From positions 1-64,000 of the forward strand of contig NZ_PEHF01000086.1 in the NCBI RefSeq assembly GCF_015762685.1: a stretch of 64,000 bases of DNA, in the 5' to 3' direction. Numbering within the stretch: position 1 is the first letter of the stretch; every line of letters begins with the position of its first letter. A program made the translations under genes and the position numbers. The stretch is from Candidatus Symbiopectobacterium sp. 'North America' (lineage in GTDB: Bacteria; Pseudomonadota; Gammaproteobacteria; Enterobacterales; Enterobacteriaceae). Shown piece by piece: positions 1 to 10,499 of the stretch. The notes beneath the pieces were generated by a model that made no database searches, was not told the origin of the DNA, and was given only the letters and a program-made list of their open reading frames with translations.

Positions 1-48
1 GCTTTACGATAAAGTCCTGTGAGTGCCCACACAGATTGTCTGATTAAT

Positions 49-60
49 TGTTAAAGAGCG
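49..60 (-). promoter_or_regulatory. rRNA operon leader boxA antitermination site
   Basis: Read on the minus strand this is CGCTCTTTAACA, one base off the boxA consensus TGCTCTTTAACA. It is followed by the usual leader bases (ATCAGACAATCTGTGTGGG) that precede 16S rRNA in enterics. BoxA binds NusB/NusE to make the rRNA transcript termination-resistant. The 16S gene itself lies beyond the left edge of the window. Confidence 0.9.
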
Positions 61-90
61 TTGCCACATCTACCGTGGCGCGGGAGGGGT

Positions 91-118
91 ATACTACGCT
101 GCACCGCTGAAAAGTCAA
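91..118 (-). promoter_or_regulatory. rRNA operon promoter P2
   Basis: On the minus strand there is a -35 TTGACT (113-118), a 16-bp spacer and a -10 TAGTAT (91-96), followed by a GC-rich discriminator. Layout and distance to boxA match enterobacterial rrn P2. Confidence 0.85.
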
Positions 119-198
119 CGTTAATTTTTCAATTTCACGTTTAACTTTCCGACTGTTACCGCAACCGCATGTCGCTGTTGCCGTGTCAGTGGAGGCGC

Positions 199-226
199 AC
201 TATAGACACTTCTCGCGCCCTGACAA
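199..226 (-). promoter_or_regulatory. rRNA operon promoter P1 with UP element
   Basis: On the minus strand there is a -35 TTGTCA (221-226), a 16-bp spacer and a -10 TATAGT (199-204), then GCGCCTCCACTGACACGG, nearly identical to the start region of E. coli rrnB P1. The AT-rich stretch at about 230-262 sits where the UP element that binds the RNA polymerase alpha subunit is expected. The trkH-hemG-rrn arrangement matches the rrnA locus of E. coli. Confidence 0.9.
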
Positions 227-289
227 GGGCTAATTTCAATTTTATTTCCGAGTGCGTGTTTTTTCGGCAGGGCGTACTAAACATCAGCA

Positions 290-829
290 TTAAACGCGTT
301 TTTTGGCACCAAGCAGAGCAAATTCATGTGCGAAATGCTCAACCTGTTGCCAATCGGTGTATTCAATCTCTTTACTGCTGTCCGTCTCACCACCGGTCAT
401 TCTCATAATAAGCTGAATCATCACCCGGTCGAGCCAACCATAGCGCGGATAGCGCAGTGCACCGGCAAACACACCGCACAGTGCTGGCTGCCACGGGGAG
501 CGCAGCAAAAACTTCCGGGTGTAGGGATTGGTTTGTGCCGTGCGCTTCTCTGGCTTACGCGCGGTCAGATTCACAGAGAAGAAAGCATTTGGCAGACGCT
601 GCAATTCCCCCACGTGTTGTTTGATAAAAGCATAAACCTCGGGCTGGAAATGACCATAGCGTACCGAAGCACCGATCAGAATGCGATCGTAATGCGCGGG
701 TTCGATATTGTCAGCGGCCGTGATGTTCACCACATCGCACTCGACCTTACCCTTTAGCACCGTCGCGATATAAGAGGCGATAGCCTTGGCTTGACCATCC
801 TTACTGGAAAAAAGTATCAACGCTTTCAT
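290..829 (-). CDS. hemG: Protoporphyrinogen IX dehydrogenase (menaquinone)
   Basis: A 179-residue flavodoxin-like protein, against about 181 in E. coli. It oxidises protoporphyrinogen IX to protoporphyrin IX, the penultimate step of haem synthesis, and passes electrons to the quinone pool at the inner membrane. The N-terminal loop FSSKDGQAKAIA is the FMN phosphate-binding site, and the long insert with a basic Arg/Lys-rich stretch (residues 90-115) is typical of HemG. It starts 31 bases after trkH ends and is the last gene of the pepQ-yigZ-trkH-hemG row. An rRNA promoter lies immediately downstream, the same order as in E. coli. The reading frame is intact. Confidence 0.95.
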   Translation of the reverse strand: MKALILFSSKDGQAKAIASYIATVLKGKVECDVVNITAADNIEPAHYDRILIGASVRYGHFQPEVYAFIKQHVGELQRLPNAFFSVNLTARKPEKRTAQTNPYTRKFLLRSPWQPALCGVFAGALRYPRYGWLDRVMIQLIMRMTGGETDSSKEIEYTDWQQVEHFAHEFALLGAKKRV

Positions 830-860
830 AGTTCATTGCTCTTTGGCTTTTTGTTTTAGG

Positions 861-2312
861 TTATTCGCGCCAGAACGTAGGTGTAAACAACACCAGCAAG
901 GTAAACACTTCAAGACGCCCGAACAGCATGGTTGAAATCAGAATCCATTTCGCTGCGTCATTCATGGTGGTGAAGTTATCGGCCACTACCCCTAATCCCG
1001 GCCCCAGATTGTTTAGCGTCGCCGTGACAGCGGCAAAAGCAGAAAAATCATCCACACCGGTAGCTATAACTGCCAGCATACTGACAATAAACACCAACGC
1101 ATACGCGGAGAAAAAGCCCCATACCGCCTCGAGGATCCGCTCCGGCAAGGCACGACGTCCAAGCTTGATGGTATAGACCGCGTTTGGGTGCACCAATCGT
1201 TTGAGCTCTCGATGTCCTTGCAAGAACAACAGCAGGATACGAATCACTTTTAAGCCACCGCCCGTCGACCCCGCGCACCCGCCGATAAAAGCAGAGCATA
1301 ACAGCAAAACGGGCAAGAATAGCGGCCAGGCGGCAAAACTGCTGGTGGTAAACCCTGCGGTGGTCGCCATGGACACCACCTGGAAAAACGCCTGATTCAG
1401 CGTCTGGATACCGCTGTCGTAAACATTATGGAACCACAGCACCAGTGTGCACACCGCCACCAGCGACATCTGAACAAAGATTAACATGCGAAATTCCGGA
1501 TCGCGACCGTACACCTTGAGACTTCTGCCACTCAGCATAGCAAAGTGCAAACCGTAATTACAGCCGGAAATCAGCAGAAACACCGCGATGATGGTATTGA
1601 TGGTAGGGCTGTTGAAATAGCCGATGCTGGCGTCATGGGTTGAAAAACCGCCGATGGCAATGGTGGAAAAGCTGTGTCCGATAGCATCAAACAGTGACAT
1701 CCCCGCCAACAACAGCGCTACCGCACAGGCCACGGTAAGCAACACATAGATCATCCATAATGTTTTCGCGGTTTCCGCGATGCGAGGCCGCATTTTATTA
1801 TCTTTCAACGACCCAGGCATCTCAGCACGGTAAAGCTGCATGCCCCCAACGCCGAGGATAGGCAGAATCGCCACCGCTAATACGATGATCCCCATCCCGC
1901 CGAACCACTGCAACATCTGCCGATAAAACAGAATGGCTTTTGGCAAAGAATCCAACCCGACCAGCGTGGTCGCGCCCGTGGTGGTTAAGCCGGAGAACGA
2001 TTCAAAAAAGGCATCAGTGACGCTGAGGTTTGGATGTTCAGAGAAGATAAAGGGCAATGCTCCTACGCTACCCAGCACGGTCCAAAACAGCACCACGATC
2101 AAGAAGCCTTCTCGCGAGGTCAACTCATGCTTGTGTTTACGATTGGGAAACCAGAGTGCGCTGCCGATAGATAGGGCAACCAGAAAGGTTTGCGTAAATG
2201 CCCGTCCTGCGCCGTCACGATAAATCAGAGCAACCAGGTCAGGGATAAACATGGTCCCGGAAAACAGAATAACCAGTAACCCTACAATGCGGGTAATGGC
2301 GCGCAGGTGCAT
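861..2312 (-). CDS. trkH: Potassium uptake protein TrkH
   Basis: A 483-residue inner-membrane protein, the same length as E. coli TrkH. It is the K+-translocating subunit of the constitutive low-affinity Trk system and works with the NAD-binding regulator TrkA, which is not in this window. The sequence shows about ten hydrophobic helices and the four pore-loop repeats expected of the family (for example SGLTTTGATT near residue 110, TIAIGGFSTH near 215, ATTAGFTTS near 320 and TLNNLGPGLG near 435), which contribute the selectivity filter glycines. No lesion is visible. It lies between yigZ and hemG. Confidence 0.96.
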   Translation of the reverse strand: MHLRAITRIVGLLVILFSGTMFIPDLVALIYRDGAGRAFTQTFLVALSIGSALWFPNRKHKHELTSREGFLIVVLFWTVLGSVGALPFIFSEHPNLSVTDAFFESFSGLTTTGATTLVGLDSLPKAILFYRQMLQWFGGMGIIVLAVAILPILGVGGMQLYRAEMPGSLKDNKMRPRIAETAKTLWMIYVLLTVACAVALLLAGMSLFDAIGHSFSTIAIGGFSTHDASIGYFNSPTINTIIAVFLLISGCNYGLHFAMLSGRSLKVYGRDPEFRMLIFVQMSLVAVCTLVLWFHNVYDSGIQTLNQAFFQVVSMATTAGFTTSSFAAWPLFLPVLLLCSAFIGGCAGSTGGGLKVIRILLLFLQGHRELKRLVHPNAVYTIKLGRRALPERILEAVWGFFSAYALVFIVSMLAVIATGVDDFSAFAAVTATLNNLGPGLGVVADNFTTMNDAAKWILISTMLFGRLEVFTLLVLFTPTFWRE

Positions 2313-2356
2313 GGCGAAATATCCTTAACGAGTCATCAAACAGCGCTGAATTATTA

Positions 2357-2964
2357 TCATATAATGGATATTTGCAACGCTCCCCTGTTTATATCGCGCA
2401 AACGGCGCACCGTTTCTTGGTAAGCACTGTCAGGGATCGCTACCTGCAACGTCACTTCTGCACCATAATCGCAGTGATTCACTTCACCGCCCATTTGCCG
2501 AATCAACACGCTAACGGGCGCATGTAAGGTATAGTCGCATTGTAGCAGATACGACGTGCGCAGCACTTTTTCCAGCGTTTCCACGTGCTTCAATGCTTGC
2601 TGGACACCGCCGCCATACGCTTTGACCAATCCCCCGGTACCTAGCGGAATGCCGCCATAGTAGCGCACTGAGACAGCAGTTATCTCACCGATTCCGCTCC
2701 CCATCAGCTGCGCCAGCATAGGTTTTCCCGCCGTTCCTGAGGGCTCACCATCATCCGAAAAGCCAAGCTGTTGCGAATCATCCGGTGCCCCGGCAACAAA
2801 GGCCCAGCAGTGGTGCCCGGCATCGGAATACCGCTCGCGCACCTGCTGCACATAGGCCTTGGCCGCCGCCACGCCGTCAGTCGGTGCCAACAGCGTGATA
2901 AAACGACTCTTTTTTATCTCTTCGCTGACGCTGACTTCACTCGCTGGAATCTTATAACGTTGCA

Positions 2965-2965
<1 letters not shown>
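2357..2965 (-). CDS. yigZ: IMPACT family protein YigZ
   Basis: A 202-residue protein of the UPF0029/IMPACT family, about 204 in E. coli. The conserved family core is visible: GHHCWAFV near residue 50, GEPSGTAGKPML near 75 and VRYYGGIPLGTGGLVKAYG near 105, followed by the small C-terminal alpha/beta domain. The cellular role is not firmly established; the related eukaryotic protein IMPACT modulates translation control, but that cannot be transferred. The start codon overlaps by one base the TGA that would end full-length pepQ (TGATG), so the two genes were translationally coupled before pepQ was frameshifted. Confidence 0.93.
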
Positions 2966-4288
<1,323 letters not shown>

Positions 4289-4429
4289 GAAGATACTCAT
4301 TAACCACAGCAAGATACGCTCAGTGTATCACAGTGATCGCAGGAGGGTAGCGGCGAGCGCTTTGTGATCGAAATGGCAAATAATTAATCTTTTATTTGCA
4401 TTTATTTAACATTCAGCCACAATTCACTC

Positions 4430-4446
4430 ATCTGGTCGTACCAGAT
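4430..4446. promoter_or_regulatory. FadR operator upstream of fadB
   Basis: ATCTGGTCGTACCAGAT is a near-perfect inverted repeat and matches the fatty-acid regulator FadR site in front of E. coli fadBA. It lies 26 bases before the fadB start, placed to block RNA polymerase when long-chain acyl-CoA is absent. The site is intact although fadB and fadA are both broken. Confidence 0.92.
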
Positions 4447-4471
4447 CATTATACTGTTTCTGGAGATCGCT

Positions 4472-6630
4472 ATGCTTTATCAAAGTGAAACGCTCTACGT
4501 GCGCTGGCTGGAGGAAGGGATCGCTGAACTGGTCTTTGCTTCTCCCGGCTCGGTGAATACCCTGGATACCAAAACCGTTGCCAGCCTGGGCAATGCGTTG
4601 ACCGTGCTTGAGCAGTTGGAAGGCTTACAAGGCCTGCTGCTGCGCTCCGACAAACCGGCATTTATCGTCGGTGCTGATATTACCGAATTCTTGTCGCTGT
4701 TCGCAGCACCGCGCGAGCATCTTCAGACCTGGTTAGAACAGGCCAACCGTATCTTCAATCGTCTTGAAGATCTGCCGGTGCCGACGGTTGCCGCCATCAA
4801 CGGCTATGCCCTTGGCGGCGGCTGTGAATGTGCCCTGGCGGTAGATATCCGTATCGTCACACCGTCCACGCGCATCGGTCTGCCAGAAGTCAAACTCGGT
4901 ATCATGCCCGGTTTTGGCGGCTCTGTTCGCCTGCCGCGCCTGTTGGGAGCCGACAGCGCGCTGGAAATCATTGCCGCAGGAAAAGACATCGATGCGTCAG
5001 AGGCGTTGAAAATCGGCCTGGCTCATGCGGTGGTGCCCGATGAAAAATTGGCGGCGGCGGGAGCAGACGTTCTCCGTCAGGCCATTTTCGGCCAGATTGA
5101 TTGGTTGTCCTACCGCAAGCCAAAGCGGGAACCGCTCAAGTTCAATGCGATAGAAGCAGCAATGAGCTTTACCATGGCCAAAGCGATGGTGGCACAAACC
5201 GCCGGTAAACATTATCCCGCCCCCCTGACCGCGGTCAAAACCGTTGAAGCCGCGGCGGGGATGACGCGCGATGATGCATTGCGCATCGAAACACAGAATT
5301 TTGTGACGCTTACTGCAACGTCAGCAGCGCGTGCTCTGGTCGGTATTTTTCTCAACGATCAGTATGTTAAGGGCAAGGCTAAGAAACTGTCAGGTGCGGT
5401 ATCCGTACCGCAGCAGGCCGCCGTGCTGGGCGCGGGTATTATGGGTGGCGGCATTGCTTACCAATCTGCCTACAAGGGCGTGCCGATTGTGATGAAAGAC
5501 ATCAACGACAAAGCGCTGGCACTGGGTATGACAGAGGCTGCGAAATTGCTCAACGGCCAGTTGACGCGTGGCAAGCTGGACGGTTTGAAAATGGCGAATA
5601 TCCTGAGCCACATTCAGCCAACGCTTGATTATGGCCGCTTTGCGGATATCGATATCGTGGTGGAAGCGGTGGTGGAAAACCCCAAAGTGAAAGGGAAAGT
5701 ACTGGCGAAAACGTTATTCTGGCCTCCAATACGTCGACGATCCCCATCACGTTGCTGGCAAACTCCCTGCAACATCCTGAGCGTTTCTGCGGCATGCACT
5801 TCTTTAATCCGGTGCACCGTATGTCACTTGTGGAAATCATCCGTGGCCCGCAAACCAGCGACGAAACCATCGCACGCGTGGTGGCCTACGCCAGCAAGAT
5901 GGGCAAAACCCCTGTCGTGGTGAACGATTGCCCCGGCTTTTTCGTCAACCGCGTGCTGTTCCCCTACTTTGCCGCTTTCAGCTTGTTGCTGCGTGATGGT
6001 GCTGACTTCCGCCAGATAGACAGAGTGATGGAGAAGCAGTTCGGATGGCCCATGGGACCGGCCTACTTGCTGGACGTGGTCGGTATCGATACCGCTCATT
6101 ATGCCCAGGCGGTTATGGCGCAGGGTTTCCCACAGCGTATGCAGAAAACCACACGCGACGCGATTGATGTGCTGTTCGAACATCAGCGCTATGGTCAGAA
6201 AAACGGACAAGGGTTCTACCGTTATACGTCCGATAAGAAGGGCAAGCCGGTAAAAGAGCAAGATCAAAGCGTCGATGCGCTGCTGTCGGAGGTCGCCAAC
6301 GACAGTCGCACCTTTACTGCACAAGAGATTATCGCCCGCATGATGATCCCGATGGTCAACGAAGTCGCCCGCTGTCTGGAAGAAGGCATTGTCGCCAGCC
6401 CCGCAGAAGCCGATATGGCGTTGGTGTATGGCCTGGGGTTCCCACCGTTCCACGGCGGTGCCTGTCGCTATCTCGATACGCTGGGCAGCCGCGACTATGC
6501 GCTACAGGCTAACGCCCTGGAATCCCTCGGGGCGATATATCAGATCCCCGATGGCCTGCGTCAGCTGGCAGAGCGTAACGACAGCTATTATCCCCCAGCG
6601 GCACCGCACGCGGGTATCTCTCTCGGTTAA
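4472..6630 (+). pseudogene. fadB: Fatty acid oxidation complex alpha subunit, frameshifted
   Basis: FadB carries enoyl-CoA hydratase (N-terminal half; GGGCECALA and [15 protein letters not shown] seen near residues 110-155) and 3-hydroxyacyl-CoA dehydrogenase (NAD loop [14 protein letters not shown] near 315) for beta-oxidation. The first frame runs from 4472 and leaves the correct sequence after VKGKVLA at about 5710, ending at 5923 in unrelated residues. The true continuation ([17 protein letters not shown] ... ) is read in another frame to 6630. Comparison with E. coli implies a 25-bp deletion removing eight codons plus one base; restoring it gives 727 residues, against 729. The lesion falls inside the dehydrogenase domain, so trifunctional activity is lost. 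The gene is followed by fadA after 20 bases. Confidence 0.93.
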
Positions 6631-6650
6631 TCGGCATGAGGTCACAGAAT

Positions 6651-7815
6651 ATGGAAAACGTTGTTATTGTCGACACCATCCGCACCCCGATGGGACGCTC
6701 GAAAGGGGGGTGCATTCCGTCAGGTGCGCGCCGAAGATCTTTCCACCCACATGATGCGCAGCTTGCTGAGCCGTAACCCGGCGCTGGTCGCCCAAGAGAT
6801 AGACAATATCTATTGGGGCTGCGTACAACAAACGCTGGAGCAAGGTTTTAATATCGGCCGCAATGCGGCGCTGCTGTCGGAGATTCCGCCGACCGTGCCC
6901 GCAGTCACGGTCAACCGCCTCTGTGGCTCCTCCATGCAGGCACTGCACGATGCCGCCCGCGCCATTATGGTCGGGGATGCCAACACTTGCCTGATCGGCG
7001 GTGTGGAGCATATGGGACATGTGCCGATGAACCACGGCGTCGATTTTCATCCTGGCCTGAGCCGCACCGTGGCAAAAGCGGCTGCGATGATGGGGCTGAC
7101 GGCAGAGATGCTGGCACGCATTCATCACATCAGCCGTGACATGCAGGATCAGTTCGCCGCTCGCTCTCATCAACGCGCCTGGCAGGCAACCCAACGCGGT
7201 GCCTTCCGCCATGAAATCGTCCCCACGGTCGGCCACGATGCGGATGGCATACTGCATGTGTTTCACGATGATGAGGTGATTCGTGCCGACACCACGGTAG
7301 AAAGCCTGAGCAGCCTGAAACCCGCCTTCGATCCGGCGCATGGCACGGTGACCGCAGGCAATGCCTCCGCCCTCTCTGACGGCGCAGCCGCCATGCTCGT
7401 CATGAGCGAATCACAAGCACGGGAGCGGGGGCTGACCGCACGCGCGCGCATTAAGGCGATGGCCGTGGTCGGCTGCGAAGCGTCCATTATGGGCTACGGC
7501 CCAGTGCCTGCCGTACAGTTGGCGTTAAAGCGCGCAGGATTGGCGCTGACAGATATCGGGGTGTTTGAACTCAACGAAGCCTTTGCCGCGCAAACGCTGC
7601 CTTGTCTGAAAGATTTAGGACTGCTGGAAATCATCGATGACAAGGTGAACCTGAACGGTGGGGCTATCGCGCTCGATCATCCGCTCGGCTGCTCCGGTGC
7701 GCGCATTTCCGGCACGCTGATCAACCTGATGGAACAGCGCGACGTACAGTTTGGCGTAGCGACCATGTGCATCGGTCTCAGCCAGGGTATTGCTACGGTG
7801 TTTGAACGGGGATAA
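6651..7815 (+). pseudogene. fadA: 3-ketoacyl-CoA thiolase, frameshifted
   Basis: The beta subunit of the fatty-acid oxidation complex, thiolysing 3-ketoacyl-CoA to acetyl-CoA. The ATG at 6651 starts [20 protein letters not shown], then a run of six G at about 6705-6710 (five expected) shifts the frame. Removing one G gives exactly 387 residues, as in E. coli. The remaining frame keeps [12 protein letters not shown] with the nucleophilic cysteine. Two normally invariant glycines of the active-site loops are changed: [10 protein letters not shown] reads [10 protein letters not shown], and CIGLGQG reads CIGLSQG. Both are G-to-A transitions, so decay continues beyond the frameshift and a sequencing slip alone does not explain the gene. 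Confidence 0.93.
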
Positions 7816-7827
7816 TTTGCCAAAGCA

Positions 7828-7856
7828 CACGTCGGAGCGGTTATCTCTCCGGCGTG
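7828..7856. terminator. Hairpin between fadA and the LacI-type regulator gene
   Basis: CACGTCGGAG and CTCCGGCGTG can form a 10-bp stem (one G-T pair) around a 9-base loop in the short gap between convergent genes. No clear T-run follows on either strand, so termination is only a suggestion from position. Confidence 0.35.
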
Positions 7857-7872
7857 GCGCGGAGCGCATTCA

Positions 7873-8895
7873 CTAGGCAGAGTCCCGCTCAATCAGGGTA
7901 AATCCGATATCAATAATCGGACTTTCCGTGCTTTTTCCTTCAATCTTGTCAGCAAGCATCGTGGCAGCCTCTTTGCCCATCTTCCAACTGTCGACGCCCA
8001 GGGTTGAAATCGATGGCACGTTGTGCGCCGCAAACGCCAAATCACCAAATCCCATAACGGCCAGTTGCTGCGGCACGGCTACACCTTGTGCCGTCGCTTC
8101 CATAATGGCGCCCTGCGCCAGAGTATCAGAACTACAGACTATCGCATCCAACGGCTCACCTTGCGCGAATAGCTGGCGTAGCCCAGTGCGCCCCGCCGCC
8201 ATCGAGGCGGGTAACGGCACGATGACTTCACTCAGCGCGCAGTCGGTTTGGCGCGCTAAGGAGTCGTATAAACCGTTTTTTCGCTGCGCCGCACGCCTAT
8301 CCGCGGCCCAAATCAAACCAAAACGCCGATGGCCTTTACCCAGCAGATAGTCTCCTGCTGCAAAGCCAATCTTCTCATGGGAAAAACCAATCAGCATATC
8401 CAGCGGGGTTGGTGTCAAATCCCAAATTTCGACCACTGGAATCTGCGCATTGAGGATGATTTTGCGCAATTCCGGCGTGTGATGAATACCCGTCAACACC
8501 ACCCCGTCAGGGCGACGTGACAATAACGTGGCCACAATTTCTGCTTCTGTTTCATCGGAATACCCCGCCACACAGAGCAGCATATGATAGCCGCCCGCGT
8601 CCAGCTCATCGCTGATGGCCTGAATGGTATCGACAAACATGGCGTTGTTGATCTGCGGCACCACCACGGCAATAAGCTTGCTACGGCGAGAGGCCAGCCC
8701 ACCAGCCAGCAGGTTGGGGATATAGCCGGTAATGCGCACCGCTTCCATCACCTTGTCGATGGTCGCCGCCTTTACCAGCTTGGGCGTGTTCAACGCCCGG
8801 CTTACCGTCATTGGCGACAGCCCAGATGCTCTGGCGACATCCTCAAGTGTGGGCGTACGCGGTTGGCTACCCTTGGCACGCTTATCGCTTTTCAA
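7873..8895 (-). CDS. LacI-family transcriptional regulator, GntR-like, likely controlling the adjacent sugar-acid dehydratase gene
   Basis: A 340-residue protein. The N-terminal helix-turn-helix TLEDVARASGLSPMTVSRAL (residues 16-35) and the hinge (PNLLAGGLASRRS) are classical LacI-family. They are followed by a periplasmic-binding-protein-like ligand domain, with the family signatures RPDGVVLTG and DAIVCSSDTLAQGA. The domain resembles gluconate-type regulators more than LacI itself. It is divergent from the talarate/galactarate dehydratase gene, and two copies of a 16-bp operator-like sequence lie between them. The inference is an aldarate-responsive repressor controlling both genes. The true ligand is unknown. 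The reading frame is intact. Confidence 0.85.
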   Translation of the reverse strand: MKSDKRAKGSQPRTPTLEDVARASGLSPMTVSRALNTPKLVKAATIDKVMEAVRITGYIPNLLAGGLASRRSKLIAVVVPQINNAMFVDTIQAISDELDAGGYHMLLCVAGYSDETEAEIVATLLSRRPDGVVLTGIHHTPELRKIILNAQIPVVEIWDLTPTPLDMLIGFSHEKIGFAAGDYLLGKGHRRFGLIWAADRRAAQRKNGLYDSLARQTDCALSEVIVPLPASMAAGRTGLRQLFAQGEPLDAIVCSSDTLAQGAIMEATAQGVAVPQQLAVMGFGDLAFAAHNVPSISTLGVDSWKMGKEAATMLADKIEGKSTESPIIDIGFTLIERDSA

Positions 8896-9000
8896 TGACG
8901 TGTTTCCTTATCAACGGTCAGACTTCCGACGTTGGCATTATCCTAAATAGTGGCACGGTTTTCCACCCGCCAGACCGACTGGCGCGATCTTTACCACAAA

Positions 9001-9016
9001 ATGATTGCGATAACAT
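9001..9016. promoter_or_regulatory. Putative LacI-family operator, copy 1
   Basis: ATGATTGCGATAACAT is the exact reverse complement of the sequence at 9155-9170. It has the central CG and loose dyad of GntR/LacI-type operators (TGTTA-x-CG-x-TxxCA). It lies 105 bases from the regulator start, so it could serve autoregulation. Confidence 0.6.
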
Positions 9017-9090
9017 ATTACTAATATCATTGATGCCAATACCCACGATCACCTCATACGCCACAGGAGATTACAAATCAATGCTGCTCA

Positions 9091-9112
9091 ATTTGTGATC
9101 TATTATACAAAA
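9091..9112. promoter_or_regulatory. Possible CRP site upstream of the talarate dehydratase gene
   Basis: ATTTGTGATCTATTATACAA has a perfect TGTGA left half and AT-rich flanks, but the right half is degenerate (TACAA instead of TCACA). Catabolite control would suit a sugar-acid gene. This rests on the half-site and position only. Confidence 0.35.
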
Positions 9113-9154
9113 ACAACGCGTGATAATAGCGCTGACAATAGGTTCGATCTAAGA

Positions 9155-9170
9155 ATGTTATCGCAATCAT
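9155..9170. promoter_or_regulatory. Putative LacI-family operator, copy 2
   Basis: ATGTTATCGCAATCAT is a perfect inverted copy of 9001-9016, ending 19 bases before the dehydratase start codon. Two sites separated by about 154 bp (start to start) could support repression by looping. Confidence 0.6.
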
Positions 9171-9189
9171 TTTATTTCAGGATGCCATC

Positions 9190-10365
9190 ATGACCCTACA
9201 CGCCAATTCAGATGCCGTAACTGCACACTCCCCGACAGCAGCAGAGACTGGGGATCGTATTGAACAGGTGAAGATCTCCTTAGCCTTTTTACCACTGGCA
9301 ACGCCAGTGAGTGACGCCAAGGTGTTAACGGTACGCCAAAAGCCATTGACAGAAGTCGCGATCATATTCGCTGAAATCCGCACGCGGGATGGCTTTGAGG
9401 GCATAGGGTTCAGCTACTCCAAACGCGCGGGGGGTCAGGGTATTTACGCGCACGCCAAAGAGATTGCCGATAATCTGCTCGGCGAAGACCCTAACGATAT
9501 CGACAAGATTTATACCAAACTGCTGTGGGCCGGTGCTTCCGTCGGGCGCAGCGGTATGGCAGTACAAACCATTTCCCCGATTGATATTGCGCTGTGGGAT
9601 ATGAAGGCCAAACGCGCCAGATTACCGCTGGCCAAGCTACTGGGCGCCCACCGCGATTCGGTGCAATGCTATAACACCTCTGGCGGTTTCCTGCATAAGC
9701 CGCTCGAGCAAGTGCTGAAAAACGTGGTGATTTCCCGCGAAAATGGCATTGGCGGCATTAAAATCAAAGTCGGCCAACCGAATACCGCAGAGGATATTCG
9801 CCGCCTAACCGCCGTGCGTCAGGCGCTGGGCGATGACTTCCCGTTAATGGTCGATGCCAACCAGCAATGGGATCGTGAAACTGCCATCCGTATGGGCAGA
9901 AAAATGGAGGCGTTCAATTTGGTGTGGATTGAAGAACCGCTGGATGCCTATGATGTCGAGGGTCATGCGGCGTTGGCAACTGCACTGGACACCCCGATTG
10001 CTACCGGCGAAATGCTGACCAGTTTCCAGGAACACGAGCAACTGATCCTCGGCAACGCCTGCGATTTCATTCAGCCAGACGCTCCGCGCGTTGGCGGCGT
10101 GACACCGTTTTTGAAAATCATGGATCTGGCGGCCAAACACGGTAATAAACTGGCACCGCACTTCGCAATGGAAGTGCACCTGCACCTCTCCGCAGCCTAC
10201 CCCATCGAACCCTGGCTGGAACACTTTGAATGGTTGAACCCGCTGTTTAACGAACAGTTGGAGCTGCGTGATGGCCGGATGTGGGTCTCTGACCGCCCGG
10301 GATTGGGCTTCACCATCAGCGAGCAGGCGCGGCGCTGGACGGTGCAAACCTATGAATTTAAGTAA
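9190..10365 (+). CDS. L-talarate/galactarate dehydratase (enolase superfamily)
   Basis: A 391-residue member of the mandelate racemase subgroup. Over its full length it closely follows what I recall of the Salmonella L-talarate/galactarate dehydratase (398 residues), including the N-terminal ANSDAVT and TAAETGDRIE. The enzyme dehydrates L-talarate or galactarate to a 2-keto-3-deoxy sugar acid. Catalytic features are present: the KxK motif (GGIKIKVGQ, near residue 193), the metal ligands in MVDANQQ, WIEEPLDAY and ATGEML, and the general-base histidine in APHFAMEVH. A strong terminator follows, so it appears to be a single-gene unit without a neighbouring transporter or aldolase. The start at 9190 fits the family N-terminus. 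Confidence 0.88.
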   Translation: MTLHANSDAVTAHSPTAAETGDRIEQVKISLAFLPLATPVSDAKVLTVRQKPLTEVAIIFAEIRTRDGFEGIGFSYSKRAGGQGIYAHAKEIADNLLGEDPNDIDKIYTKLLWAGASVGRSGMAVQTISPIDIALWDMKAKRARLPLAKLLGAHRDSVQCYNTSGGFLHKPLEQVLKNVVISRENGIGGIKIKVGQPNTAEDIRRLTAVRQALGDDFPLMVDANQQWDRETAIRMGRKMEAFNLVWIEEPLDAYDVEGHAALATALDTPIATGEMLTSFQEHEQLILGNACDFIQPDAPRVGGVTPFLKIMDLAAKHGNKLAPHFAMEVHLHLSAAYPIEPWLEHFEWLNPLFNEQLELRDGRMWVSDRPGLGFTISEQARRWTVQTYEFK

Positions 10366-10441
10366 TCGGTAGCGCATCCCGTTGCGACTCGTGCGGGTCT
10401 GCATGGTCACAACGTAAGATGCTTTGGTGCACCTTTAGCAC

Positions 10442-10492
10442 ACGTGCTGTTTCCATTCGTTGATGAACTCCGCCGGGAACAGCACGTTTTTT
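10442..10492 (+). terminator. Intrinsic terminator after the talarate dehydratase gene
   Basis: ACGTGCTGTT (10442-10451) pairs with AACAGCACGT (10478-10487), with a T6 run at 10487-10492. The loop is about 26 bases. It sits between two convergent genes and could help terminate fre on the opposite strand. Confidence 0.75.
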
Positions 10493-10499
10493 AAGGCAC

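Noticed and set aside
1..48. tRNA or 16S rRNA gene at the left edge
   Set aside because: These bases match the pre-16S leader; mature 16S sequence is not reached within the window.
5824..7341. Long minus-strand frames (209 and 225 codons) opposite fadB and fadA
   Set aside because: They mirror codon-position bias of the sense genes and show no protein-family features.
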